A stretch of 64,000 nt of DNA, from NCBI GenBank assembly GCA_977017575.1, contig CDRNVI010000036.1, positions 124,001 through 188,000 on the forward strand. The letters run 5' to 3'. Source of the DNA: Paramoeba atlantica. Lineage: Eukaryota; Discosea. The notes beneath the pieces were generated by a model, which saw nothing but the letters and a program-made list of their open reading frames with translations, had not been told where the DNA came from and did no database searches. This document shows positions 37,710-46,159 of the stretch, piece after piece; the stretch's first letter is position 1; every line of letters starts with the position of its first letter. The translations under genes were made by a program, and so were the position numbers.

Positions 37710-39878
37710 TCAATTATACATTCTAATTGCAAGTTTAATTTGGTGTCGCATTACATTGTTCCAGCTCTCAGCATCTTGTAGTTCGCATAATCGCCTTGAG
37801 CACGTACATCGAACCTGTGCCAAAGAGTCTCTTTTAGCAAGGAAAATATCCGACATACTTATTGATTGTAACCAGCTCACTTGCTCAGCGATAGATTCGT
37901 TGGGTAACTCGGAGAAGTCGCTTAGAATGTTTATCATATCTTTTAACAGAGAATCGCTTGGTTGTATCACAGATAGAAAGTCATCAGAGAGGCTGCTCGT
38001 TATTATCTTAAGTCCTAAGCATAGCGTCTCACGCGACTCGCATGACAACGCGATTGCTTCCGCATATTTTTTCTCCTGCAAAAGAAGAAGAAGTTTTGTT
38101 TCAGAGAAAATTTCCTTATTCACTTTTTGCGTCTTCGGATTTGTAGACGCTATATAATCTTTCACGTTTCGAATCTGCTGCGAAATTTGATCATTTAAGA
38201 CGTTACGCTCTACTTGCATCTTGTCCGCTTCTTTCTTAAGCAAAGCTTCCGAAAATTCAGTGTACTTCCCAAGAATCAACTCAGCTGAATTCCGCACGTG
38301 CTGCCCTATTTTGTCGTCCAAATTTTCTCCGAATTCCCCAAGAGTCTTACTTAGGGCATTGTCGACACCCTGCCCGATATTTCCCCGCAAGAGCTCGGCT
38401 ATAGCCCCCGGCAAAGTCTGTACTAAGAAACTTGTCGATTCCTCAATGCATTTCTTAACTATCTCTTCGTCCCTCGATTCCCGTTGCGCAATTCGATTCT
38501 TAAGTCCGGTGAGTCGACGCTCAATAGCAGTAATAACGTTATCAATGTCTATTATCTCGTGAGAAGTCTTTTCATTTGACGCAATGCTTTGAACCAAAAC
38601 AGAATGCTTTACTACCTGCTCGTTAATAGCATTTAGCTGTTGCTCGTGTAACTCTAAAATGTGGTGAAGCTCCTCAATTTTTTCACCAACAATTGAGTCA
38701 CCTCGGCTGGCTGTGTCGAGGCCTCTCTCCAGAACCGCCCTATCGTGTACGCTGGAAGACGAAATTTCTGTTTGATTAAAATTAGATACCTTGAATCGAG
38801 ATCGAAGAATATATAAGGAATGCATAGTGTACACGTCTACCTCATCATCCGAAACTCGAACACTCTCTATGCTCACAACGGGGTCCATAAGCTCATAATA
38901 ATTACATTCTCCGGTAAAGTGAAAGGTGTTTTCCTGACAAGTTATTCCCACGACACGGAGAATGGGCCGCACAGTTCGCTTCTCTTGGATATGAGGACAT
39001 AGCACAACTAGCCACTTGTCCGGAGACATGCACACCAATCTCATCAGATCATTACCTGAGCTTATAGAAAATCTCTGATTGCATGTGCGCGACGTTATGT
39101 CCCAAACTTGTAAGTTCTCAACACTACGCAGAAGAAACATGGATTCATTTAGCGGTATAATATCTTTTATGTTGTACTCCATGCCTTCTGTTCCATGTAG
39201 TCCGATGCAGTCGGTCATGGATGTCTCCAAGGACCATAATCCTAAAACACCGGGTGAAGCTACTGCGACATATTGAGACAACAGACCCAACGCCGACGGC
39301 TTGTAGAACTCCAAGACACTTTTAACGTCGTCAATTACCCACGTTTCATTCTGCAAAGTCGATTGCGGGAATCTGAGGCACTGAATTCCACTTTCGGAGC
39401 TCAATATAAACAACGACAACGTCTCATCTCGGTACAAAACTCTTACTTGGATTGCATAGTCTCCTAGCGCAGCAGCAGAAGGGAGAACGTGTCGACAAAA
39501 AACGTGTAGCTTTCCTGTAGCTTCATTATATCCCCAGATATGCAAGCTTGAAGAGCTGTCGCAGCTTACAACTATGCACGTGTTACTCGGGAAGCAACGC
39601 GAATCTGGGAAATAAAGCTGCTTTACAAACGTTATCGGGGCGGAATGATCCGTATAAGTAAACTGGTTACCTTTTGGAGTAAGTACTCGTACCTGATTTT
39701 GAAGAGCGTAAGCCCACGCCCGTGGCGTTATTGACAACAAGCATTCCCAGGATTGAGGAGCTATTTCTTTGTTGAAAATCACTACCATTTTGACTTCGGA
39801 GAATCTATTCCCTTCTGATTTCTCAGAGTTGTTTGTGGAATACAAGCTAAAGCGTTTCTGAATCGTTGCTTTCATCAT
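37710..39878 (-). CDS. EDC4/Ge-1-like decapping scaffold
   Basis: 722 aa. The first ~370 residues look like a WD40-type propeller (repeated hxhxxSxD and LxVWDITSRT near 260). A coiled coil follows (about 395-590: LHHILELHEQQLNAINEQ and similar heptads). The last ~120 residues are helical: LLLLLQEKKYAEAIALSCES..., LPNESIAEQVSWLQ, LAQVRCTCSRRLCEL. This order and the C-terminal pattern (GxxxxAFxxAL, S-Y-L-x-E-A, VxxxLxxxL equivalents) match EDC4/Ge-1, the P-body scaffold that couples Dcp2 and Dcp1 in other eukaryotes. Kinetoplastids use an unusual ApaH-like decapping enzyme, so such a scaffold would be informative. Assignment is by architecture; moderate. Confidence 0.5.
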   Translation of the reverse strand: MMKATIQKRFSLYSTNNSEKSEGNRFSEVKMVVIFNKEIAPQSWECLLSITPRAWAYALQNQVRVLTPKGNQFTYTDHSAPITFVKQLYFPDSRCFPSNTCIVVSCDSSSSLHIWGYNEATGKLHVFCRHVLPSAAALGDYAIQVRVLYRDETLSLFILSSESGIQCLRFPQSTLQNETWVIDDVKSVLEFYKPSALGLLSQYVAVASPGVLGLWSLETSMTDCIGLHGTEGMEYNIKDIIPLNESMFLLRSVENLQVWDITSRTCNQRFSISSGNDLMRLVCMSPDKWLVVLCPHIQEKRTVRPILRVVGITCQENTFHFTGECNYYELMDPVVSIESVRVSDDEVDVYTMHSLYILRSRFKVSNFNQTEISSSSVHDRAVLERGLDTASRGDSIVGEKIEELHHILELHEQQLNAINEQVVKHSVLVQSIASNEKTSHEIIDIDNVITAIERRLTGLKNRIAQRESRDEEIVKKCIEESTSFLVQTLPGAIAELLRGNIGQGVDNALSKTLGEFGENLDDKIGQHVRNSAELILGKYTEFSEALLKKEADKMQVERNVLNDQISQQIRNVKDYIASTNPKTQKVNKEIFSETKLLLLLQEKKYAEAIALSCESRETLCLGLKIITSSLSDDFLSVIQPSDSLLKDMINILSDFSELPNESIAEQVSWLQSISMSDIFLAKRDSLAQVRCTCSRRLCELQDAESWNNVMRHQIKLAIRMYN

Positions 39879-40040
39879 AACCGATTAGAGAAAAAAATTG
39901 TATCAAATGCGTGTTTTTGGTGTGTAAAACGGCAACCACTTAGTGATCCAATAAAAGGGGTGCGGAATATATAAGAAAGTAGAATTATGTTGCGATATAG
40001 ATTGCTGCTGCTGTTAAACGATAGATCGATATGTCAGCAT

Positions 40041-42410
40041 TCAGCTAAAATGGAATGCAAGAGCAGACCAATCTACTGCAACACTCTCAAGATCAGTTTC
40101 GGAACTTACAAAAGTGTCTGTACTACTCCATGTTATGAGGCCCTCCATTGCCTTGCTGAGATACGTCAAGGCAAACAGCCAATTCCTGAAACTTGTTTCA
40201 CTCCTGAGATCTGAAGATTTTTGCCGTGTCGCCCGAGCAACCTTTCCCACGCTGCTCTTTGGTCCCACTTTTGGCTCGTCTTCGCGTTGTTTCAGACTTC
40301 TATAATCGGTTTCGATCGCTTTCAAAAGTTCTACCAAGGGCATGTGTGTAACTTTTACTCCGGTTTTTGCTTCAGAACCTACAGAGAACGATTGACCCGC
40401 AGCGCTATTCCAACCTTGGCTCTTGTGAATCAACCATATGATGACGTATCTTAACCACGAGACTTCTTCCTCCTTATGCGAAGAATCCTTTAATGCCTCT
40501 AACGCATAGTGTTCGTTGCCCTCCCACAGCATTTGTTTGATATCGCGTATATGTGAAGTGGACCGGCTTCCTCGAGTAGAGTGAACGGATCCGATCCCGT
40601 GAGCGTGAAAGTCATGACAGGATTCTACTAAATCGGGATTTCTGTTTGGTCCTGCATTTACACCTGCCATTGTGTTCATCTCAGGTTCACCAGTAGGAAA
40701 GGGAAAGGCGGCGTGACTGTGACGAAAGAGCAAACGTAGTGCATCGCACCGAATGGTAAAGCGTTGAGGAATGTTTTCTGATAATGTTCGTTTGCAGCAC
40801 AGGCACAGCCTAGAGCACAACGTCGCGGCTTCGGCAAGGAAGTCGTGCAAAAGCGTATCCTCTCCAGAATATGTATGTTTCTCGTTGTAATCATGAGCTT
40901 GTCGGTGTTCGTTAATCGATGGCATCCTAGGCTGAGCACTTGTGCGCTCGTACTGTGCTAGATGGCTGAAGTCTACACTCTCAATCAGCTGTTCACCGAA
41001 AGACTGAAGAAATTCTTGTTCCAACATAGAGAGATCCCAGTCTTTGTCTTCCAAATAGGATGAAATTTCTCTTTCCCTTGCTGTAATCCAGAGAATAATT
41101 TTACCCATTATTTGTAAGGATATTTCTCTGTTGCGAAAGTAGTGAAACGTGTATAGCCAAAGAGACTCTGTTCCATCGTCCGTTTGGCTTTTGTCTTGCG
41201 CCGCAGCGACATTCGAATTCTTAAAAGGTGATTGTTTACCCTTACTGCCTTTCTTTCTGCTTTTGGAATGCTTTTTGTGTGCTTCAGAGTCATTGGTCCC
41301 ACTGACCACTCCGTAGACCGATGCATGTGTCAAAATACACGACACACAAAGTGAAATAAAGGAAGTTACTCCATGGAGCTGTAAAGTAATGCCCAGGTGG
41401 CGAAGCAGATCATGGGAAAATCTTACCACCACAGGGCTATGAAATACCCAATGGCCCAGAAATTCACATAAAAAGTTACAGGAGTCAAAACGTACGATTG
41501 ACGCAAGAGGGAAGACCGATAGAGGTGATGGAAACCGAGTACGGATGGTTTTCGGTGCCTTAACAGGAGCAAATATGTGCCAATAGGAATCTAACTTGGT
41601 ATTACATCCAGCCGTCTGGGATGAGTTTTGTGAGATCCATAACTGTAACTTAAGCGGAGGTGTAGGGATGTCTTGAAGGCTACAAAGCGTTATAAGCTCT
41701 TGGATATGCCTTAGAAACTCGAGAAAATAGAACACAGAATCCTCATGCTTAGAAGCGTCTAAAAATACAATGTGTTGAAGCTGCTCACTACTTTCTTGTT
41801 GAGAAATCACGTCCCACATAAATAGAGAGGAGAGGTTGCCAATAGGATAATGCAAACCTCGTGATTTCACATCAAATCGGCGAAGTCTTTGAGAAGATCC
41901 AAAGAGAAAATCAAGATTGTATTTTTCAGAGTTCGGCGAATTACAGTTTTCACGATTCATTGAAAAATCTTGACTTACGATTTTGCGCCGTTTCCCCCCA
42001 TAGGCTGCTTTGCATTTCTCTCTCGCTATACGATAAGACAGTTCTTTCTGATTAATCTTCGAAGGTGGTGGAAATATGACGTCATATAGGGACTGCATTC
42101 TTTCCCTGGTTGCTTTCGAAATGCCATTCACTGGACAACTGAAGGCTGTGTTAGCACTAGAATATTCATCTTTCAACTGGACTTGGAGAGTTTCGTATAA
42201 TATATCAAGCGGAACATTATCTTCAATGGGAAAAAGCACAAGAGAAAGGTCGCATAAAATTCCGGAACTATCCTGCAGAAATAGTGAGCTGTTCGCATAA
42301 TATTGCTCCTGTAACTTCGTTATTAGGTCGGCACAAGGAGGTCGCAAGCAGTTCCTCAACGAATCGAACGCGCATCGCTCTATCGAGTTCGCGAGATCGC
42401 TAAGATCCAT
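40041..42410 (-). CDS. Candidate ORC3 (origin recognition complex subunit 3), divergent
   Basis: 789 aa. A strand HIVFLDASKHEDSVFYFLEFL (around 220-240) is like the Walker-B-equivalent VVILKDMESF of ORC3. It is followed by LKLQLWISQNSSQ and FPLASIVRFDSCNFLCEFLGHWV, then VRFSHDLLRHLGITLQLHGVTSFISLCV, comparable to ORC3's [24 protein letters not shown] region leading to its H-F-Y block. The C-terminus (SFRNWLFALTYLSKAMEGLI) resembles the final winged helix (HARFIRAVSELELLGFI). ORC3 lacks a working ATPase in all eukaryotes, and none is seen here. A basic Ser/Lys linker lies near 390-410. The match is pattern-level from memory, so tentative. Confidence 0.4.
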   Translation of the reverse strand: MDLSDLANSIERCAFDSLRNCLRPPCADLITKLQEQYYANSSLFLQDSSGILCDLSLVLFPIEDNVPLDILYETLQVQLKDEYSSANTAFSCPVNGISKATRERMQSLYDVIFPPPSKINQKELSYRIAREKCKAAYGGKRRKIVSQDFSMNRENCNSPNSEKYNLDFLFGSSQRLRRFDVKSRGLHYPIGNLSSLFMWDVISQQESSEQLQHIVFLDASKHEDSVFYFLEFLRHIQELITLCSLQDIPTPPLKLQLWISQNSSQTAGCNTKLDSYWHIFAPVKAPKTIRTRFPSPLSVFPLASIVRFDSCNFLCEFLGHWVFHSPVVVRFSHDLLRHLGITLQLHGVTSFISLCVSCILTHASVYGVVSGTNDSEAHKKHSKSRKKGSKGKQSPFKNSNVAAAQDKSQTDDGTESLWLYTFHYFRNREISLQIMGKIILWITAREREISSYLEDKDWDLSMLEQEFLQSFGEQLIESVDFSHLAQYERTSAQPRMPSINEHRQAHDYNEKHTYSGEDTLLHDFLAEAATLCSRLCLCCKRTLSENIPQRFTIRCDALRLLFRHSHAAFPFPTGEPEMNTMAGVNAGPNRNPDLVESCHDFHAHGIGSVHSTRGSRSTSHIRDIKQMLWEGNEHYALEALKDSSHKEEEVSWLRYVIIWLIHKSQGWNSAAGQSFSVGSEAKTGVKVTHMPLVELLKAIETDYRSLKQREDEPKVGPKSSVGKVARATRQKSSDLRSETSFRNWLFALTYLSKAMEGLITWSSTDTFVSSETDLESVAVDWSALAFHFS

Positions 42411-42735
42411 TTACCCTCGAAAGCCTGCATCTCAACGAAAAAGATTAATATTTTTTTTACTATATAAAAGTGAGTCACTCATCACGTAAGTGAAGTGTAT
42501 CATACCTTTGGGCTACATTATGGAGGTACATCACTTGATACAGGTTTATCTATTGTGGTGAGCTACAGCAATATTACAGTATATCCTCCCGACGCACAGG
42601 GGACGTCTTGTAGCGTGCGTGCAACAAAATCAGAATTAAAAGAGCACACAAATTGAATATATGTACGCACCACAGCCATATAATATGATCGTATGTTTGT
42701 ATTCCTTGCATTACATAATATTCGTATAAAAGTAA
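42411..42735. other. Intergenic spacer, no gene seen
   Basis: AT-rich spacer upstream of the candidate ORC3 gene; nothing recognised. Confidence 0.4.
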
Positions 42736-43059
42736 TCACACAAGGTGTGCCGGATGATCTACTTCGTCCGGAAGATTTTGATAATCGCTCCACTCAATGT
42801 CGATTAGGCGGTTGTTATAGGCTTCAAGTGCTATGGAAACGCGATTTTCGCCTCGGCGACCGCACTGCCCTAGTCTGTCCTGCATACGTAAATCGTATAT
42901 TGTTCTCGTTGGGTCTAATCCTGTTACGTTCGGCTGGCCCAACTGAATTCCAGCCATTCCTATATTCTCTGACTCGTTTTCACGATGGCTTTCACGACGT
43001 GCCATTGGCAGCATCATATAAAAAAAATTCTTATGAAAATTTCTTAAAGAAAATAACAA
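42736..43059 (-). CDS. Possible small protein, unrecognised
   Basis: 107 codons on the gene-bearing strand; a start at the third or fourth Met (MLPMARRESH) would give about 90 residues. The polar, well-mixed stretch VTGLDPTRTIYDLRMQDRLGQCGRRGENRVSI..., in short pieces, looks protein-like. A longer plus-strand frame (42693-43238, 181 codons) overlaps it and cannot be excluded; the minus frame is preferred because every host gene here runs that way. No family recognised. Confidence 0.35.
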   Translation of the reverse strand: MLFSLRNFHKNFFYMMLPMARRESHRENESENIGMAGIQLGQPNVTGLDPTRTIYDLRMQDRLGQCGRRGENRVSIALEAYNNRLIDIEWSDYQNLPDEVDHPAHLV

Positions 43060-43269
43060 ATAAGAGCATCGACGATAGAAAAATTAATGTTTTACATGAC
43101 GCTGAACTTGTAAAAAATGGCGAAACTAACGAAGGTGGGTCATTCCTTCCCCATGTCCCCCACGTTCACACTTGCGATTTCGTCAGCACAGTACAAGGAA
43201 TAAATAATACTCAAGTGGATACCGCTCTTTGGAGATGATGTCACACAGGCGTGATATACAAAGGCGTGA

Positions 43270-44853
43270 TTACGTCCATGGGTAAAAATTGCTATGCAAC
43301 ACAATCCCCAAAATGTTCCATAGCAAAAGATATGAAAACAACACGTGTCTTGCACGTGGTGGCGACCCGATGTACAAATTTGATAAGATCCACTGTACGG
43401 AAGGCAAACTAAACAAAAAACGGGGAATGACTTGAAAGTGTACTAGACATAAAGCTATCGCAGTGTTAACAAGAAGCATAAGATTGCACGCCAGGTGATA
43501 ATGTTGCTCTACGTCCTTTTCTGATATCAGATGTGCCTGATTTTTGATAACCACTCGATTAGGGATGCTGGATTTTTCTATTCGCCAGACACTATTCCAT
43601 AGTAAAATAATTGGATTCAACGGGGGACTCAAGCCCTTTCTTTTGAGGCCCCACACAACCACGAAGAGGATAGGAAACGCAATGACCAAATTTAACAATT
43701 GTAAATATTGAAATTGAGACAAGAAACCAACATTCCAATATTGGCTCTGTATCGAGGAATAGAAAGCATAAAAGGGAACACCACAAGGCATGTGGCTATC
43801 ATCCTTTCCGAAAACTGTAGAATTGTAATTTACTAAATCATCTGTTGGACAACATTCGCGCTGTGCGCAATACTGAAACAGGAAAAAAGGAATAGTCGTA
43901 ATTGCGGCACATACACCCATGACGATCATAGCCGTAGTCCCAGAAAGGAGCTCTTTCCATTTCTGAAACGTATGCTTCCGACACCGAAAAAAGCAGTACA
44001 GCGTTTCGGTACCGATTAAATATCCGCCATAGAAGAAATATAACACATTCAGCATTCCATTCGATCGTATTGTACTAGCACCTAAAAAGCAAAGTGTAGC
44101 CGCGCTAGCAAAAATACTGTATTGCACAGGTTTACGCCATTTGTTTGGGGGTCGTCTTGTAGAGCGATGAAAATAGGCCTCCCAGCAAAGCAATAAAAAA
44201 TAACATCCCCAGTTACTAAGACATGCGTACATGACATCACAATACGCTGCTTGTGTGAATATACCCGCGGGAGAGAGAAGGTAAAAAAGAGTTGATAAAT
44301 CCGACATTGGTTCACTGTGAAAGATCAAACTGGTTAGTTTGAAAAGCCCGAGTGCAGAGAGGAAATACATCCCTATGTTGAGTCCCAGAGCACAGATTGG
44401 AAACCAAGAAGTGAATGAACAGAGGCGAGAGAGCAAGGCAGGGTATCCTGGATAGAAGGCAAAGTAGTGTACAAACGGGTAGGGTGCTGTGTAATGCGAA
44501 CAGAAATTATGCAGAGTCGATACAGAGACCTTGCAACGGGAAGAAACGGTTTGATTTTTCTCATAGTTCAATCTCATGTGCTGTTCTCGATGTGCGATAT
44601 CGGTAAAGAAGACACTGTCCCAGTTAAAAGTATGGGCGAGTAAATCAACATAGCTCAATGCAGGTACGTCTCCTGAAACGTTATCTTCTTTAGGATCGTT
44701 TTCAAGAAACGAATGTGGAGCCTGTTGCATCTCTCTCATTGTCATCGCTGTAGACAAGTCATAGTCATCCAGCACCTTGTGCGACAAGATCGCAAAAAAC
44801 AGCAGTGACGTCCTGATGACAAGAGTCAGAAAAAGAAGACGGAAGCCGCGCAT
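43270..44853 (-). CDS. GPI mannosyltransferase 2 (PIG-V/Gpi18)
   Basis: 527 aa from MRGFRLLFL; an in-frame upstream Met would add 35 residues but would delay the first membrane span, so the shorter form is chosen. Multi-pass ER protein. Landmarks of PIG-V: FNWDSVFFTDIA after the first span (W-D-x-x-x-F), HYFAFYPGYPALLSRL (F-A-F-x-P-G-x-P), LFYLLSPAGIFTQAAYCDVMYAC (SPA..F..A.YSE-like) and STIRSNGMLN (RSNG). PIG-V adds the second mannose to the GPI precursor from dolichol-phosphate-mannose in the ER lumen. GPI anchors are abundant in kinetoplastid surface coats. Confidence 0.88.
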   Translation of the reverse strand: MRGFRLLFLTLVIRTSLLFFAILSHKVLDDYDLSTAMTMREMQQAPHSFLENDPKEDNVSGDVPALSYVDLLAHTFNWDSVFFTDIAHREQHMRLNYEKNQTVSSRCKVSVSTLHNFCSHYTAPYPFVHYFAFYPGYPALLSRLCSFTSWFPICALGLNIGMYFLSALGLFKLTSLIFHSEPMSDLSTLFYLLSPAGIFTQAAYCDVMYACLSNWGCYFLLLCWEAYFHRSTRRPPNKWRKPVQYSIFASAATLCFLGASTIRSNGMLNVLYFFYGGYLIGTETLYCFFRCRKHTFQKWKELLSGTTAMIVMGVCAAITTIPFFLFQYCAQRECCPTDDLVNYNSTVFGKDDSHMPCGVPFYAFYSSIQSQYWNVGFLSQFQYLQLLNLVIAFPILFVVVWGLKRKGLSPPLNPIILLWNSVWRIEKSSIPNRVVIKNQAHLISEKDVEQHYHLACNLMLLVNTAIALCLVHFQVIPRFLFSLPSVQWILSNLYIGSPPRARHVLFSYLLLWNILGIVLHSNFYPWT

Positions 44854-45068
44854 TTTCTGCCTACATGTAGGAAAATACGTCCGAGGTTCACTTACATAAG
44901 CATACACATAAACACATCTGAGTAAATCAATGCCTGTACAACTGCATACTAGTACCACAGAAGTAAATTACTTTCTTTTTGACATACAACTACGCCTTCC
45001 CTACAGTTACCCTAAAGTAGTTGAGACTCTACATGAACCTAGGATAAGGCATACACAAGCGTAAGAGG

Positions 45069-45887
45069 TCATTGCCCTACATTTATCGACTTTACTTTTT
45101 CAAGAAGACAATTATACAACTGTCTAAGACTCACTGTGTCTCTAGTGGGAGCATATTGCGGTACGTTCGTTTGCTCACATCCCACACAAGATGATTTTGA
45201 GAGCATCACACATGGACGGCATAGAAAGGCACCACAACAATGTGCGATCCACGGATCCACTCGGAGGGAACGACATCGCACACAAAGAAAGCGACCCGGA
45301 AGAGATGCAACAGAAATAGACGGTATCGCTTTTATCACATCACTCAGAGTTGTGAGACGAGCAATCATGTCCTCTGGACGATCCTTCATTTTCATTTCAG
45401 GCATCCGATGGGCTAATGCCACGGCATGGATCATTGATTTGGGAATCGAGAGATGCGTGGTTGCCGTTTTGAGGGACTCTGCATTCTTTACGGATTCCGA
45501 ATTCACGTCTTCTGTGTTCTCAATTACACCAGTTTTAGTTGAAGCCTCGGATGCTTCGGGAGGTCCTCCTGATTTTACAAGGTTTCGTAGCATCAAGTTG
45601 CTTTCCGCCTCCTGTATCGTGGTAACATATAAACGACATCCATGTACGATATCTGCTGACGTACAGAGGCGAAGATTTGAAATCGAGAGACAAATGAATA
45701 TTTTCCACAATTTGGCATCGCCAGAGGTTGGTACGAGTTTTTGTATTCCTTCGATCACTTCATTTATTCTGTCGCCGGAAGGAAGTTGTGGCAGGACAAG
45801 TCTAAAAGGATCCGGTCGACAACTAGGAAACAAAACGCATATGCACAAATCGCAGTTTGCAGGTGACGATTCGGTTAGCATATCCAT
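45069..45887 (-). CDS. RING protein resembling RBBP6/Mpe1 polyadenylation factor
   Basis: 272 aa. The C-terminal RING/U-box-like finger FLCVRCRSLRVDPWIAHCCG...FLCRPCV...CVGCEQ (about 205-245), followed by VSLRQLYNCLLEK, closely follows the RBBP6/Mpe1 finger (ELLCPIC...VIPCCGNSYCDECI...CPTC...LRQAVNNF pattern). The N-terminal ~80 residues could be a divergent DWNN ubiquitin-like fold (RLVLPQLPSGDRINEVIEGIQK... ADIVHGCRLYVTTI) but that is weak. A zinc knuckle is not evident. Mpe1 is a subunit of the cleavage and polyadenylation factor, which in kinetoplastids also couples to trans-splicing of the next mRNA. The RING call is firm; the orthology is tentative. Confidence 0.6.
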   Translation of the reverse strand: MDMLTESSPANCDLCICVLFPSCRPDPFRLVLPQLPSGDRINEVIEGIQKLVPTSGDAKLWKIFICLSISNLRLCTSADIVHGCRLYVTTIQEAESNLMLRNLVKSGGPPEASEASTKTGVIENTEDVNSESVKNAESLKTATTHLSIPKSMIHAVALAHRMPEMKMKDRPEDMIARLTTLSDVIKAIPSISVASLPGRFLCVRCRSLRVDPWIAHCCGAFLCRPCVMLSKSSCVGCEQTNVPQYAPTRDTVSLRQLYNCLLEKVKSINVGQ

Positions 45888-46159
45888 TTTTTGCCCTTCT
45901 TCAACATTTAAAGTAAGGGTTCAATAATTTGTACAGGTTTGTAATGGAAAATGCTAGAAGATCACCATGAATACAATTTCTTCCTACAACGAGAATACAT
46001 TGCGTTCTGGTCTTTTCCAGTGCTGCATATTACAGGTCATCATAATAAAAGCAAAATTTTGAAGCTTTAAAATATTCGAGTATAACAGAAGGGCTTTCGA
46101 TTTCTTTCAGTATGAACTACACACCGTTGGTGTCAGGAAAGTATGGACACAAATGTATC

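Noticed and set aside
42693-43238. 181-codon plus-strand frame
   Set aside because: Longer than the minus-strand frame it overlaps but against the direction of all host genes; kept only as an alternative.
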